Shown piece by piece: positions 37,052 to 47,363 of a stretch of DNA of 64,000 nucleotides. Source of the stretch: Sporosarcina sp. ACRSM. Lineage in GTDB: Bacteria > Bacillota > Bacilli > Bacillales_A > Planococcaceae. The stretch lies in contig NZ_JAKRNU010000007.1 in the NCBI RefSeq assembly GCF_022346545.1, positions 186,001 through 250,000 of the forward strand, written 5' to 3'. Numbering within the stretch: position 1 is the stretch's first letter; each line of letters starts with the position of its first letter. A model generated the notes under the pieces. The model ran no database searches, was not told where the DNA came from, and saw only the letters and a program-made list of their open reading frames with translations. Position numbers and translations under genes: made by a program.

Positions 37052-37990
37052 TTAAAGTTCAACTGTTGTCAATCCATATTTACTTCTATCTAATTGGATT
37101 TGCTTCACTGGTATATTTTTTTGTTTAGCAATTTCCAAAACTTCACTCTTATCTTCTTCGCTTACTCTTGCACCCAAAATAACACTTTTCGGTTTACTAA
37201 TCTTATAGTTAAAAGATTCTACTCCTTGTTCACTAATAAAAATCATTCTCCATTCTTTTTCATATGACCATTCGATTGACTTTGATATTGCTGGTTGAAT
37301 AATGAGCATTGGATTTTCACTGACCTCTTCTGCGTAATCTTTGAACTCCAACAACTCTTCGATATAATCTACTGGATGAAGGCCCCATATAGCCTCATCA
37401 CTCATGTCCATTTCGTTAAAATCATATTCAATACACATTCCAGAGTGGTTATTTGCATAGTGGCTCCACATCAACATTGATAGTTCGCTCTCACTAAAAC
37501 ATGAAGCGAATACTTTTCCCTGATGAAGCTTTGAGATGGATGATACATAATCATTGTATAACTCACCATCTTCTTTCATAAATTCATCAACAATTCCAGG
37601 TACAAGTTCTGGACTGTCTTTATATGGACTGTAATGATATAAAAAGAATTGCAAAGTTCCTTTATAATCCAAACTCTCAAAAACCAATTCTACCTCACTT
37701 AAATTAACATTGAACTTTTCGCAAAACACTTTTAATAACGCAACTTTATTTTTCTTTTCAAAAATAGTGCTTTTATCAATAGTCAATGCACTGTCATATG
37801 GATCATTAAAATCAGTCGCTTTACTGAAATAAGCTGTGTCACGCTTTAAATTTTCCAGTGACCAACAATTAATAGCACGATACTTATATAACGACGGGAT
37901 TTTAAAAAGTTTTAATTTTAACCCTTCATCCGTATCGATTTTTGTTAGATCATCTGAAAACATTAACTCTTTATATCTTCCCTTCCACAT
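37052..37990 (-). CDS. DUF2971 domain protein
   Basis: 312 aa from ATG 37990 (AAGGAAG before it). The DUF2971 signature is clear: PSLYKYRAINCWSLENLKRDTAYFSKATDFNDPYD, ASCFSESELSMLMWSHYANNHSGMCIEYDF and IEWSYEKEWRMIF. Members occur widely in prophages and defence islands; their biochemical activity is not settled. It sits within the ssrA-flanked island. Confidence 0.85.
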   Translation of the reverse strand: MWKGRYKELMFSDDLTKIDTDEGLKLKLFKIPSLYKYRAINCWSLENLKRDTAYFSKATDFNDPYDSALTIDKSTIFEKKNKVALLKVFCEKFNVNLSEVELVFESLDYKGTLQFFLYHYSPYKDSPELVPGIVDEFMKEDGELYNDYVSSISKLHQGKVFASCFSESELSMLMWSHYANNHSGMCIEYDFNEMDMSDEAIWGLHPVDYIEELLEFKDYAEEVSENPMLIIQPAISKSIEWSYEKEWRMIFISEQGVESFNYKISKPKSVILGARVSEEDKSEVLEIAKQKNIPVKQIQLDRSKYGLTTVEL

Positions 37991-38039
37991 TGTACTTCCT
38001 TCCCTTCTTTTACAAATATAATACCAAAGAAAAACCACT

Positions 38040-38508
38040 CATGTATTCATACATGAATAGCTATGAGGGTAGGTATATAAAGAGCCATATCCAATTTCTT
38101 TAGATTTAAATGAATCTTCCCTAGCAAAATTTATTTGCTAGTAAGTTTTCTTCAGGATACTCGCTCCAAAGAAAATGTTTGACCAAGGAGAGTGCTCAGC
38201 TATTTCTTCCAACCATTTTGCATCCCCTCTTGTTTTTTCTAATCTTGTCCAACGAAAGAAAAAACTCCCCCTAACCTGTCTGGGACAAAAAGAAAAAATT
38301 AATTTTTAGGTATGTGGTCATATACCCAATCGTTCATACACTTTATTTCGTTTGGATTTTAATGGTCATAAGCTCCCTATGAAACTTTTAAAAACTTTCC
38401 ATGGCGTACAATTGTTTTAAACGTATGACTCTGTTTAAGGGCTATGAGTCACTATCAGCAAAATATAAAAATTATTGAAAAATAAAAGTGATTCGACAAC
38501 TATTACAC
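38040..38508. other. Island intergenic region
   Basis: About 470 bp without a convincing gene. It includes CTAACCTGTCTGGGACAAAA near 38270, which resembles the end of an IS but has no partner end that I can find. Confidence 0.35.
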
Positions 38509-38772
38509 CTATGTATAAATTTCTACTACGAAAAATCGAAGTAGTTCTTCCAAACTTCGATCTTCAAATACTCCTGATTCATAGATTTTGATTATAAATT
38601 CTAAAGAAATGGCATTCTCCCCTCTTTCATAGTTACTTACCATTCTATCGGATAATCCTATTTGTTCAGCTAGTTGAGATATTGTTAATTTCCGAGATTT
38701 TCTTAGTTCTCTTAAACGTTCTCCCATTCTAATTATCCGGTCGTCTGCATAAATATTTTTTCTTTTTGTCAA
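38509..38772 (-). CDS. XRE family helix-turn-helix regulator
   Basis: 87 aa from TTG 38772 (GGGGGT 8 nt upstream). The Cro/CI helix-turn-helix is RLRELRKSRKLTISQLAEQIGLSDRMVSNYERGENAISLEFIIKI. It is divergent from the AIPR-like gene, 86 bp away, and the gap holds the palindrome TAGCTAGCTA (38822-38831). It probably controls that promoter, as such regulators do for defence genes. Confidence 0.85.
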   Translation of the reverse strand: MTKRKNIYADDRIIRMGERLRELRKSRKLTISQLAEQIGLSDRMVSNYERGENAISLEFIIKIYESGVFEDRSLEELLRFFVVEIYT

Positions 38773-38858
38773 AATAGGAACCCCCGGTACATGTTTACCA
38801 CCAAATTTATGTAATAAGATATAGCTAGCTACAAAAATACAAAAAAGGAAGTGCTGTT

Positions 38859-40049
38859 ATGAGCAACGTAAATAAAGTTTTCAAGTACAAAAAAAATGTT
38901 TCTATGGAAAGTCCTTATCCAGATGATAAACGGATGGTTTACCATTTTTGGGTTGATCTTAATGAAATTCCCAAAGGACTACCAACAGATGTGAATCCAC
39001 GAGATGTAAACGATAAAACAAAAGTTTACAAAAAAATTGCTAATGCTATCACTTCTAGCGATGAATCATTCTTTGTAAACAATCGCGGCATTTTAATTGC
39101 AGCTAAAGATATTAAAGTCGATACCCTTAATAGAAAAGTTACTTTAAATCTTGGAGAAGACGATGAAGTTTCTAAAACTTTATACGGCGTATTAGATGGT
39201 GGTCACACATATAATGCAATACTAAAGCACCGTGGGAAAATTCAAGAAAATATTAAACAATATGTTCATCTAGAAGTTATGACATCAGTCAGAAATATTG
39301 ATGAGCTGGCAAGTGCTAGAAACACAAGTGCACAAGTTTCTGATAAAGCAATTGCTGAGTTAGCCGAAAAATTTGCTTTTGTTAAAGAAGTTTTAAAAGG
39401 TCAACCTTATACTAATGAGATTTCCTACAGAGAAAATGAAACAGACAAGCGATTAGATTCAGAGGATTTTGTTCGATTAATGTTCTGTTTTAATATTTAC
39501 AAATTCCCTAGTAATTCAAATATACAACCTATTTCCGCATACAGTGGTAAAGCTCAAGTTTTAAAAGATTATTTAAACGAATATGAAAAAGCCAATAATC
39601 CTTATAAGTTAATAGCTCCTTTGCTACCTAAAATCGTAGAAATACACGACAAGGTTGAAAAAGATATGCCAGCAGCTTATCTTGAAATGAATACTACAGG
39701 ACGATTTGGAAGTTTAAAAGGGGTAGATAGAAAAGAAAATGGTACTACAACTAAATTTTTGGAAGAAGAAACACTTTACCAAATTTCTCAAGGTCTAATT
39801 TTCCCGATTATCGCATCATTCCGTGCTTTAATTAAGGAATCTAACAATAAACTCGAATGGGAAGTAGATCCTATTGAAGTTTGGAAGAATATCAAAACTA
39901 AATTAGTTAACAATACAATTGAAATGTCAAGACAACTTGGTAATAACCCTCAAAGTGCTGGAAAAAGTGCAACTCTCTGGGCTCAAAATTATGACGCTGT
40001 AAACACAGCTAAATTGCAGATTCAATTAGAAAAACTCAAAGGAAACTAA
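38859..40049 (+). CDS. AIPR-like protein (putative abortive infection)
   Basis: 396 aa. Central blocks SFFVNNRGILIAAKDIKVD, LYGVLDGGHTYNAILKHRG and LASARNTSAQVSDKAIAELAEKF match the AIPR layout (nonspecific lead, RGxxIxA core, DGG/QT motif, then N-x-Q-V-x loop), a family linked to phage resistance. AAGGAAG precedes the ATG. The catalytic mechanism of the family is not well defined. It is the only plus-strand gene of the island. Confidence 0.75.
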   Translation: MSNVNKVFKYKKNVSMESPYPDDKRMVYHFWVDLNEIPKGLPTDVNPRDVNDKTKVYKKIANAITSSDESFFVNNRGILIAAKDIKVDTLNRKVTLNLGEDDEVSKTLYGVLDGGHTYNAILKHRGKIQENIKQYVHLEVMTSVRNIDELASARNTSAQVSDKAIAELAEKFAFVKEVLKGQPYTNEISYRENETDKRLDSEDFVRLMFCFNIYKFPSNSNIQPISAYSGKAQVLKDYLNEYEKANNPYKLIAPLLPKIVEIHDKVEKDMPAAYLEMNTTGRFGSLKGVDRKENGTTTKFLEEETLYQISQGLIFPIIASFRALIKESNNKLEWEVDPIEVWKNIKTKLVNNTIEMSRQLGNNPQSAGKSATLWAQNYDAVNTAKLQIQLEKLKGN

Positions 40050-40377
40050 AGAATAAACACTTAGAAAAACAGTTGCTAAACAAATTAGTAGCTGCTTTTC
40101 TATTTTGTAGCTTGTCCCTTCGTGCCATTAAATCTTTCACTTCTAAAATTTCAAAATCAATTAATAATGACACATAATTTTCTCTAATTATTACAGATAG
40201 TGCATCTGTAGCTTTTTGATGAGGTTGAGCAGTTTCTACTAAACGCCTCGATCCATTTTAAGCTTCATGTTGTATGAATGTAACTGAATGACCTGTATAT
40301 TCTAGTACGTATCCCTGTAGACTGGAACATTGATCCGTAATAAATTTAAGAACCCTATTTATTACGTTTTTTTTCAT
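40037..40377 (-). pseudogene. Interrupted gene in the AIPR/KAP gap
   Basis: From ATG 40377 the frame reads MKKNVINRVLKFITDQCSS … EYTGHSVTFIQHEA, meets one TAA, and continues in the same frame NGSRRLVETAQPHQKATDAL and EILEVKDLMARRDKLQNRKA before reading into the AIPR 3' end. Protein-like composition on both sides suggests a gene killed by a nonsense mutation. Family unknown; no strong SD. Confidence 0.45.
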
Positions 40378-40447
40378 CGCAACTAACTAAATAGATAAAG
40401 CGACAACTAAGGTAGAGAAGCTGTGCCACTTTGGTTTTATGGTTTAT

Positions 40448-42835
40448 TTATAGTTCTATTCTTTTCACTAATTCAGTTAATTGATATATAGAAATTTCAC
40501 CTTTCAGATAACTCTCGTTAAGATCTTTAACTACAGTGGTAAGATCTATTTCTTCATCCAAACGATCTCTAAATTGATCAAACACTTCCAAATGACTTCT
40601 ATTAACCTCTATATTTACTTCCAAAGTATCACGACTATTTAAAGCCATGCTAAGGTCGCATTGGATAATTTTTATCAATTTATTCAAAAAGGTAATAATA
40701 ATAGTCAAATCTTCTTGTGTTGCTACTATTCCTATACTTCGGTGTCGATTTTTTGTATTTACTAATTGGGTTTTAAGCCTTTCTAATATAACTATTTGTG
40801 AATCTACTTGATCAAATTTAGAATAGTCATCGAAATACTCTGATGCATGACAGATACTCAATCTAGTCAAAGCCTGCATATAAGTTTGTAAGAACCTTAA
40901 AAACTCTGGGTGCTTTTCAAAATTGCCTACTATATCTAGTTCATTTAAATAGCTAATTACTTTCAAATACTCTTTTTTTGTTTTTAACGGATTATAATTC
41001 ATGCATTTCAGTACATCTGGGTTAAAAGTTTTTACATTGGTGCATTCAAAATAAAAATCGATTAACCTTAATCGATTCTCTTCTGTCACCTCTACTACTT
41101 TAAAGCATTCAAATAAATGCAAGTATGGATCTCTCCCAAATTTAAATATTGTAGTGTGATCCATTACATACCGATCTCCATAATAGAAATAACTCCAAAA
41201 TTCTTCAAATGCTTGTTTTTGATTTGCCAATGGCTCTCTTAATACATCTTCACACATTTTTTCTACTGCAAATTCATAGTCTGTAAATACGGACTTTCCT
41301 TCATATAATAAATTCCAAACAACACGGTCTAGCTTTTCATTGCCATGTTTAGCTTTCAATTTTATCCCTTCAAATCGAATTGTATCTTCAAACTGCATGG
41401 GGTTAACTATATCGTAATTAAACAGCTTTAAGATACTATAATTTATACGATTTTCTTCTTCCTTAAAAATATTTCGAACTAACTGTACTGTCGTTTCATC
41501 TGTTGAATCAAGTGCAATTAAATCAATAATTGTATATTGTTTATCTTCGTGTGAAAATTTAAAGGTCTCAAACAGGCTTTCTTTTATATTTATTTCTTCA
41601 TATTTATCTGTAAAGAGATGCTTTAACACATAGAAGCTAATTACGGTATCTTTATTCTTACTATAAATTTTCTTCTTCTGTTGTAACACCAATACAATTT
41701 CATTAATCATATGCTGCAATTTTCTTATAGGTATGTACTCAATCGAAAGATTGTATTCATTGCCAACTTTAAAAAATTCACTAAGTATATTAAAACGAGT
41801 ACTTTGTAAAGTTAAATATTTGAAATCATCAATTGAAAGAACAGATTCATCTATATGTTGTAACTCAAATTGTAGAATCTCTGTAAAATGTAACTCTGTG
41901 ATATTCATTCTAAATGGAATGTATTTTTCCAAATAATTCGATGTGAAACCCATTGCCTTTAATTCTTGTTCATCATATTGATACATAACCTTGATATGGT
42001 CATTAGCAATTTTTTCTGAGATTGCAAAGATTTCTCTCAATACATCGGGATTATTAATCCTATCGATATCCTCATATACTACGATGATTCTCTTCTTCAA
42101 TTTTTCCATTTCTTGTTGGAAGCCTTTTAAAATTTCAGCATTTGAATCACTACTATTTAAAACTAAATTCAATAAGTCTTGTATTTTTGAAATAAAGGAT
42201 GTCGTAGTAATATTATTCTTCATTTTATTTGCGTATTTCGGCATGATCCGATTGTGGTACAATAATTCTTCAAATTTATTAATTAGAGTAGACTGCATTT
42301 CTTGTAAATTGCATGTTAATAAATCAATTTCAATGTACTCATATCGATTTCCCAAACGTTCCTTTAATTCATTAACTAAAAAGGTTTTCCCAGTTCCCCA
42401 GCGACCATTTAGGCCTATTATTTGAAAAGTTTCAACATAGTGCTCTAATAGTTTTAAATCTAGCTCTCGTTTTTCAATTAAAAGAGGCTTTAAAGGCACT
42501 CTGTCTTCTTGAGAAACAGTATTTAATACTAAAAAGAAAGCCGCCACTAAGAGAATATCCAGTATACTAATAAAGGCCAATTCACCCCATACCGTTTGCA
42601 CAGGGGCTCCACTTTCTATAATTTGCTTAGTACTATACGTGGTAAAAAATACAATATTAACTGTTATTAGAGACTTGAAAAAGCTTTGATTTTTAGAAAA
42701 AGCAAAGTTAATTAGTACTAGTAGACCTTGTGCAATAAATATAGATAAATAGATTTTCCAATTAACTTCTATTGAATTAAATATTATTACTGCTACTATC
42801 GCAGATATGACTATTTGATTTAAAGTAGACCTCAT
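40448..42835 (-). CDS. KAP-family P-loop NTPase, membrane-anchored
   Basis: About 795 aa from ATG 42835 (GAGGTG 5 nt upstream; ATG 42847 is an alternative). Three or four N-terminal transmembrane helices lie in the first 110 residues. The Walker A motif GRWGTGKT (near residue 130) and Walker B KKRIIVVYEDIDRI (near 245) are as in KAP NTPases, where helices inserted in or beside the P-loop domain anchor it to the membrane. A long helical C-terminal region follows. KAP proteins are frequent in defence islands and are thought to act at the membrane on phage or plasmid invasion. It is the gene nearest the tmRNA attachment site. Confidence 0.85.
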   Translation of the reverse strand: MRSTLNQIVISAIVAVIIFNSIEVNWKIYLSIFIAQGLLVLINFAFSKNQSFFKSLITVNIVFFTTYSTKQIIESGAPVQTVWGELAFISILDILLVAAFFLVLNTVSQEDRVPLKPLLIEKRELDLKLLEHYVETFQIIGLNGRWGTGKTFLVNELKERLGNRYEYIEIDLLTCNLQEMQSTLINKFEELLYHNRIMPKYANKMKNNITTTSFISKIQDLLNLVLNSSDSNAEILKGFQQEMEKLKKRIIVVYEDIDRINNPDVLREIFAISEKIANDHIKVMYQYDEQELKAMGFTSNYLEKYIPFRMNITELHFTEILQFELQHIDESVLSIDDFKYLTLQSTRFNILSEFFKVGNEYNLSIEYIPIRKLQHMINEIVLVLQQKKKIYSKNKDTVISFYVLKHLFTDKYEEINIKESLFETFKFSHEDKQYTIIDLIALDSTDETTVQLVRNIFKEEENRINYSILKLFNYDIVNPMQFEDTIRFEGIKLKAKHGNEKLDRVVWNLLYEGKSVFTDYEFAVEKMCEDVLREPLANQKQAFEEFWSYFYYGDRYVMDHTTIFKFGRDPYLHLFECFKVVEVTEENRLRLIDFYFECTNVKTFNPDVLKCMNYNPLKTKKEYLKVISYLNELDIVGNFEKHPEFLRFLQTYMQALTRLSICHASEYFDDYSKFDQVDSQIVILERLKTQLVNTKNRHRSIGIVATQEDLTIIITFLNKLIKIIQCDLSMALNSRDTLEVNIEVNRSHLEVFDQFRDRLDEEIDLTTVVKDLNESYLKGEISIYQLTELVKRIEL

Positions 42836-42932
42836 ATGACACCTCATTCCCCCTATTTAATACCATGACTGGTTCTCAAAAAAATTCGGCATTTAATAAT
42901 ATCCAATATTTTCCACTAAATATATTAGGTAT

Positions 42933-42980
42933 AAAAAAAGAGATATTGCCCAAGAGTACAACTCCCGTTCAATATCTCTA
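42933..42980 (-). terminator. Terminator after ssrA, on the island side
   Basis: AGAGATATTG and CAATATCTCT pair, followed by TTTTTTT on the minus strand, 48 nt after the tmRNA 3' end. It lies inside the island, so tmRNA now ends with a terminator brought in by the element. Confidence 0.8.
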
Positions 42981-42994
42981 TCTTTATAAAACGT

Positions 42995-43049
42995 TGATAC
43001 AACTGCATTTGCACCATATTTAACTATGGAGACGGCGGGAGTCGAACCC
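42995..43049. repeat. Right attachment repeat (attR-like), part of ssrA
   Basis: 51/55 identity to 36122-36176. Here the repeat is continuous with the complete tmRNA gene: its right part is the tmRNA T-arm and acceptor strand. Confidence 0.88.
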
Positions 43050-43387
43050 GCGTCCAGAGGCTCCAACACTCAAGCATCTACGCGTGTAGATTGTCTATTT
43101 GCGTTTCGCGTATCATTATGCCGACAATCAGGGCGTCTTGTACGCTATCCTGCGAATCTCTTCCGTCTGCCTCAGGAGGCAACAGCCGTCGTATCCCACT
43201 AATAAGTGAGCCTTACAATGCCACATGGGCGATGGAACTGCAAGGCAGATTCAGTCAGCTATTAAGCTGCGAATGCTAAGTTGTTGTTTGTTTTGCCAGT
43301 TATTATAAACTGCCGTTTCTGACGGAGCCGAGCCCTCCGACGCGCAACTCAAGCTCAGACGACCCCTGTCGAATCCGTAACGTCCCC
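43028..43387 (-). ncRNA. ssrA: tmRNA (transfer-messenger RNA)
   Basis: About 360 nt. The 5' end GGGGACGTTACGGATTCGAC (43387 down) pairs with the 3' end CGTCTCC plus discriminator A (43028); CCA is not encoded. The T arm is GGGTTCGACTCCCGCC. The tag frame at 43297-43262 reads GKTNNNLAFAA then TAA, so the tag is A-GKTNNNLAFAA including the tRNA alanine; the AFAA end targets stalled peptides to ClpXP-type proteases. It works with SmpB, encoded directly upstream. Its 3' end is the island's attachment site. Confidence 0.95.
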
Positions 43388-43420
43388 GTTATGAGGATGT
43401 CAGGATAGCCGAATATGGAT

Positions 43421-43559
43421 GTTCAAAAAGTCCGGGAAAAATAGCTGTCGGATTACGTTGTCAGCTTGCTTTTCCGGTCCTCACGTATGTAAATACGCTC
43501 CGGTCCTCAAAGCTACGCTTCCTAGTACTCCTCGGCTCTTTTTGTCCTCCTTTTTGAAC
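43421..43559. repeat. Inverted-repeat-bounded element in the ssrA leader
   Basis: GTTCAAAAAG (43421-43430) and CTTTTTGAAC (43550-43559) bound about 140 bp holding smaller stems (GGACCGGAGCGTATT / AATACGCTCCGGTCC-like and GAGGACCGG copies). There is no ORF. It lies between the ssrA promoter and mature tmRNA, so it is transcribed as precursor. It may be a MITE-like repeat. Confidence 0.45.
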
Positions 43560-43596
43560 TTACATTTAAAGGCTTCTGAACTGAATTTCTATAGCT

Positions 43597-43625
43597 AGTA
43601 TACCGCATTTTTACGTAAAAATCAA
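43597..43625 (-). promoter_or_regulatory. SigA promoter of ssrA
   Basis: -35 TTGATT (43625-43620), 17-bp spacer, -10 TATACT (43602-43597) on the minus strand. The -35 overlaps the stop codon of smpB. Confidence 0.78.
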
Positions 43626-44089
43626 TAGCGTTGCTTGTCTTTGAGTGCGCGGGCCATTTCGCGTTTGGCTTCTTTTTTCTTGAGGTCTTCGCGTTTGTCG
43701 TAGTCTTTCTTCCCTTTTCCGATGCCGATCAGTACTTTGGCGAAGCCGTCTTTCAAGTACATTTTGAGTGGGACGATTGCGAAGCCTTGCTCTTTCGTGC
43801 GACCGATTAGTGAGCTGATCTGCTTTTTGTGGAGCAATAGTTTTCTGGATCGGAGCGGATCGTGGTTGAAACGGTTTCCTTGGTCGTATGGACTGATGTG
43901 CATATTAGAAATCCACGCTTCGTTGTTTCGGATGCGGACAAACGAGTCCCGTAGTTGCACTTTGCCGTTACGGATGGATTTGATTTCCGTTCCTTGTAGG
44001 ACGATGCCTGCTTCGATTGTTTCTTCAATTGCAAAATCGTGGTTCGCTTTTTTGTTGACTGCGACCACTTTTCCTGCGCCTTTTGCCAT
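43622..44089 (-). CDS. smpB: SsrA-binding protein SmpB
   Basis: 155 aa from ATG 44089, where GAGGGTGA has the better spacing than for ATG 44098. Conserved [42 protein letters not shown] core, then the basic tail RALKDKQRY needed to decode the stalled A site. It binds tmRNA and brings it to stalled ribosomes. Forms a conserved rnr-smpB-ssrA group. Confidence 0.95.
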   Translation of the reverse strand: MAKGAGKVVAVNKKANHDFAIEETIEAGIVLQGTEIKSIRNGKVQLRDSFVRIRNNEAWISNMHISPYDQGNRFNHDPLRSRKLLLHKKQISSLIGRTKEQGFAIVPLKMYLKDGFAKVLIGIGKGKKDYDKREDLKKKEAKREMARALKDKQRY

Positions 44090-44143
44090 CTCATTCACCC
44101 TCTTTTATATTGAAACCCGGGGACGGCAACAGCCGTCCCAGCG

Positions 44144-46486
44144 TCATTTTTTCTTTTTCGGCTTGCCTTTCGATTTCTTGGCGACGCCTTCGTAGAATTT
44201 TTTCTTTTTATTGTACGTGCCTGATTTCTTTTTGTCTCCAGACTTTTTGTCTTTGGATTTACCACGTGATTGGTTGTCGTCCTGCTTTTTCTTGGCATGG
44301 ATGACTTTTGGCTTTTCTTTGCGTGAACGGTGGAACGATTGTTTCATGCCGACGATTTCAAAGTCGATGATGGATTCTTCCGGTTTGACGGCAGCCACTT
44401 TCACGGTTACTTCGTCACCGATCCGGAACTGTTTGCCGGTATGTTCACCGATCATCATCATTTGTCTATCGTCAAAGCGGTAATAATCGTCCGTCATATA
44501 GCTGACGTGTACGAGTCCTTCGATGGTGTTTTCCAATTCGACGAACATACCGAAGTTCGTGACGGATGAAATGACCCCTTCGAATTCTTCCCCGATTTTA
44601 TCGAGCATGAATTGAGCCTTTTTCAATGACTCAGTATCGCGTTCCGCATCAACTGCGCGTCGTTCCCGCTCGGATGTATGCTGAGCGATTTCAGACAATG
44701 AAGCAGCCCAATGTGCGAGCGTCTGCCCAGATACATCTTTTTCGATCAAGTACGTGCGGATCAGACGATGGACAATCAAGTCCGGATAGCGACGGATCGG
44801 CGCAGTGAAGTGCGTATAGAACTCCGTGGATAAACCGAAGTGACCGAGACTTTCATCAAAGTACTTCGCCTGTTGCATGGAACGAAGTAACATCGTTGAA
44901 ATAACCGTTTCTTCCGGCAATCCTGCAATCGACTCGACGATTTCCTGTAAAGCGCGCGGATGGACTTTATTGCCCGTCCCTTTAACGACTACGCCGAAAT
45001 TCGTTAAGAACTCGAAGAAGCGCGTCAGTTTTTCCGCTTTTGGATCTTCGTGAATCCGATAGATGAATGGCACTTGCATCCAGTGGAAATGCTCTGCGAC
45101 TGTTTCATTCGCCGCCAACATGAACTCCTCGATGAGTCGTTCTGAGACGGTACGTTCCAAAATGATAATGTCTGTCGGCCAACCTTTTTCATCGACAAGG
45201 ATTTTCGATTCTTTAAAATCAAAATCGATCGCTCCACGGTCAATCCGTTTTTGTTTCAAAATTTTGGCCAAGTCCGCCATATCATTGAGCATTGGAACGA
45301 TATGTGCATATTTCGCCGAAAGTTCTTCGTCTTTTTCGTCGATGATTTGGTAGACGTCACTATACGTCATCCGTTCTTTCGAGCGAATGACACTTTCGAA
45401 GATTGCATGGTCGGTGACTTTCCCGTTACCGTCAATGGTCATTTCGCAAGTCAACGTCAGTCGATCAACGCCCGGATTCAAGGAACAAATCCCGTTCGAT
45501 AACTTATGCGGCAACATTGGAATGACGCGGTCCGTCAAGTAGACACTTGTACCACGGTCAAACGCGTCTTCGTCCATCGGTGAGTTTTCCGTTACATAAT
45601 AACTGACATCCGAAATATGGACGGACAATTTATACGTCCCATCGGCATTCTTCTCAACGGAAATGGCATCGTCCAAGTCTTTTGCATCGGCGCCATCAAT
45701 GGTGATCGTCAGCTCATCCCGCAGGTCTCTGCGTTTGAACAAGTCCTGTTCTTGCACTTCTTCCGGGATTTTATTCGCCTGATCCATTACTTCCGGTGGG
45801 AATTCGACTTCGATGCCATGCTTATGGATGATCGAAATGATATCTACGCCAGGGTCGTTTTTATGGCCTAAAATTTGTGTCACCATACCGGTTGCCGATT
45901 TCAAGTCACTCGGCCAATCCGTTATTTCCACGACGACTTTATGGCCATCGACTGCATCCAGTGCATTCCCTTTGGCGATGAAAATATCCATCGGCAGTTT
46001 TTTATCATCCGGGATGACAAAACCGAATCCTCGATTATCCTGATAAGTTCCGACAATCTTCGTCGTTTTCCGTTCTGCAACACGGATGATGGTCCCTTCC
46101 CGGCGATCGCCTGATGTCCCGTTTGTTACGCGGACAAGGACGATATCCCCGTTCATCGCTCCATTGACGTCATGGGGCGGAATGAAAATATCATCCATCC
46201 CTTCCGTCTCCGGCGTGACAAAACCGAACCCTTTTGAATGGCCGATAAATTTCCCGCGAACGAGATTCATACGCTCGGGAACGCCATAGCGATTCGTCCG
46301 GGAACGGATAATGATTCCTTTTTGCTCGAGGTGAACGAGCATTTTCACCAATTCTTTAAATTCCGCTGCCTGTTCATAACCCATCAATTCCTGGATTTCT
46401 TGGACAGTGAGCGGCTTATAAGATTCTTCTTTCATAATGGACAGTAACTTATCTTGCATGTCCTGATCAAATTGATCCAAGTACAT
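44144..46486 (-). CDS. rnr: Ribonuclease R
   Basis: 780 aa. Order: N-terminal helix-turn-helix (residues 1-65), two cold-shock domains ([30 protein letters not shown]), the RNB exonuclease domain with catalytic Asp residues ([18 protein letters not shown]), an S1 domain ([20 protein letters not shown]), and a Lys-rich tail ([20 protein letters not shown]). Degrades structured RNA and tmRNA-tagged mRNAs 3' to 5'. The start may instead be TTG 46480, since GGAGGAGGG abuts the ATG. Confidence 0.96.
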   Translation of the reverse strand: MYLDQFDQDMQDKLLSIMKEESYKPLTVQEIQELMGYEQAAEFKELVKMLVHLEQKGIIIRSRTNRYGVPERMNLVRGKFIGHSKGFGFVTPETEGMDDIFIPPHDVNGAMNGDIVLVRVTNGTSGDRREGTIIRVAERKTTKIVGTYQDNRGFGFVIPDDKKLPMDIFIAKGNALDAVDGHKVVVEITDWPSDLKSATGMVTQILGHKNDPGVDIISIIHKHGIEVEFPPEVMDQANKIPEEVQEQDLFKRRDLRDELTITIDGADAKDLDDAISVEKNADGTYKLSVHISDVSYYVTENSPMDEDAFDRGTSVYLTDRVIPMLPHKLSNGICSLNPGVDRLTLTCEMTIDGNGKVTDHAIFESVIRSKERMTYSDVYQIIDEKDEELSAKYAHIVPMLNDMADLAKILKQKRIDRGAIDFDFKESKILVDEKGWPTDIIILERTVSERLIEEFMLAANETVAEHFHWMQVPFIYRIHEDPKAEKLTRFFEFLTNFGVVVKGTGNKVHPRALQEIVESIAGLPEETVISTMLLRSMQQAKYFDESLGHFGLSTEFYTHFTAPIRRYPDLIVHRLIRTYLIEKDVSGQTLAHWAASLSEIAQHTSERERRAVDAERDTESLKKAQFMLDKIGEEFEGVISSVTNFGMFVELENTIEGLVHVSYMTDDYYRFDDRQMMMIGEHTGKQFRIGDEVTVKVAAVKPEESIIDFEIVGMKQSFHRSRKEKPKVIHAKKKQDDNQSRGKSKDKKSGDKKKSGTYNKKKKFYEGVAKKSKGKPKKKK

Positions 46487-46529
46487 CCCTCCTCCTACAT
46501 AGACCTAGCATGGTCATTTTTACTTCCTT

Positions 46530-47276
46530 TCACACGGACCAATCGAGCGATTCAAGAAATTCGAAAATATCTTCATGAAGCTGTGCTTTTTCCGGTCCGA
46601 GTGTAATGACATGCCCAGATTCTTCATACCATTTGATTTGTTTATCTTCCGATTCGGCTTCGTTATAAATGATGTTTGCAGAGTCTGGATCGATCACTTC
46701 GTCGTTTGTCGCTTGGACAACGAAAAGCGGTGCATATATGTGATCGACATGGTTGCGAACATCTTCGACCAGTCCGCGAAGATCTGCGAGTGAAGGCATC
46801 GATTGGTGTTGCAATGCCTCTACTTCTCTTTCGATTTCTGTCTCGCTTTTTCCTTCATACTTCTTATATTCACGCGCATATTTCAGGACGCCTTCATACA
46901 TCAGATCCGTCGTTTTCATGGACATTGGGGCACACATCGTGACAATTCCCTTCACGGGCATGTTATACCCTACTTTGAGGGAAAATACGCCTCCAAGTGA
47001 TAATCCTGCGACGGCAATTTCTTCATAACCGGCTATTTTCAGTTGTTGATAGCCTGCAAGCACATCCATCCACCAATCTTCCGGCCCTGTATGTATTAGT
47101 TCTTCCGGTGGAACACCGTGCCCTCTATAATGAGGGGCGAGTGATGTATAGCCTTTTTTCTCTAGAAAACGCCCGAGCATCCGGACGTCCGCTGAAGTTC
47201 CTGTGAATCCGTGGAGAAGCAAAACGGCCCGCTTTCCTTGTTCAATGAAAAATGGTTTTGGCTGCGCAATTCTCAT
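46530..47276 (-). CDS. est: Carboxylesterase (Est30/YvaK type)
   Basis: 248-aa alpha/beta hydrolase: oxyanion motif LLHGFTGT (residues 20-27), nucleophile Ser93 in GLSLGG, acid Asp in [10 protein letters not shown] and His in SGHVITLG. Length and position between secG and rnr match the Bacillus carboxylesterase of that locus. Hydrolyses short-chain carboxyl esters. Confidence 0.92.
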   Translation of the reverse strand: MRIAQPKPFFIEQGKRAVLLLHGFTGTSADVRMLGRFLEKKGYTSLAPHYRGHGVPPEELIHTGPEDWWMDVLAGYQQLKIAGYEEIAVAGLSLGGVFSLKVGYNMPVKGIVTMCAPMSMKTTDLMYEGVLKYAREYKKYEGKSETEIEREVEALQHQSMPSLADLRGLVEDVRNHVDHIYAPLFVVQATNDEVIDPDSANIIYNEAESEDKQIKWYEESGHVITLGPEKAQLHEDIFEFLESLDWSV

Positions 47277-47294
47277 CTATATTATCCTCCCTAC

Positions 47295-47326
47295 AAAAAA
47301 CGCCCGACCAGTCGGACGGTCAGGCG
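47295..47326 (-). terminator. Terminator between secG and est
   Basis: CGCCTGACC and GGTCGGGCG pair (one G-U) and TTTTTT follows on the minus strand, so est and rnr may need read-through or an own promoter. Confidence 0.8.
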
Positions 47327-47363
47327 ATAGTGATCTATTCAATATTTCACCAATTCGTAATCA

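Noticed and set aside
38260..38330. Possible IS end (CCTGTCTGGGACAAAA) in the island
   Set aside because: No matching inverted end or transposase fragment found.
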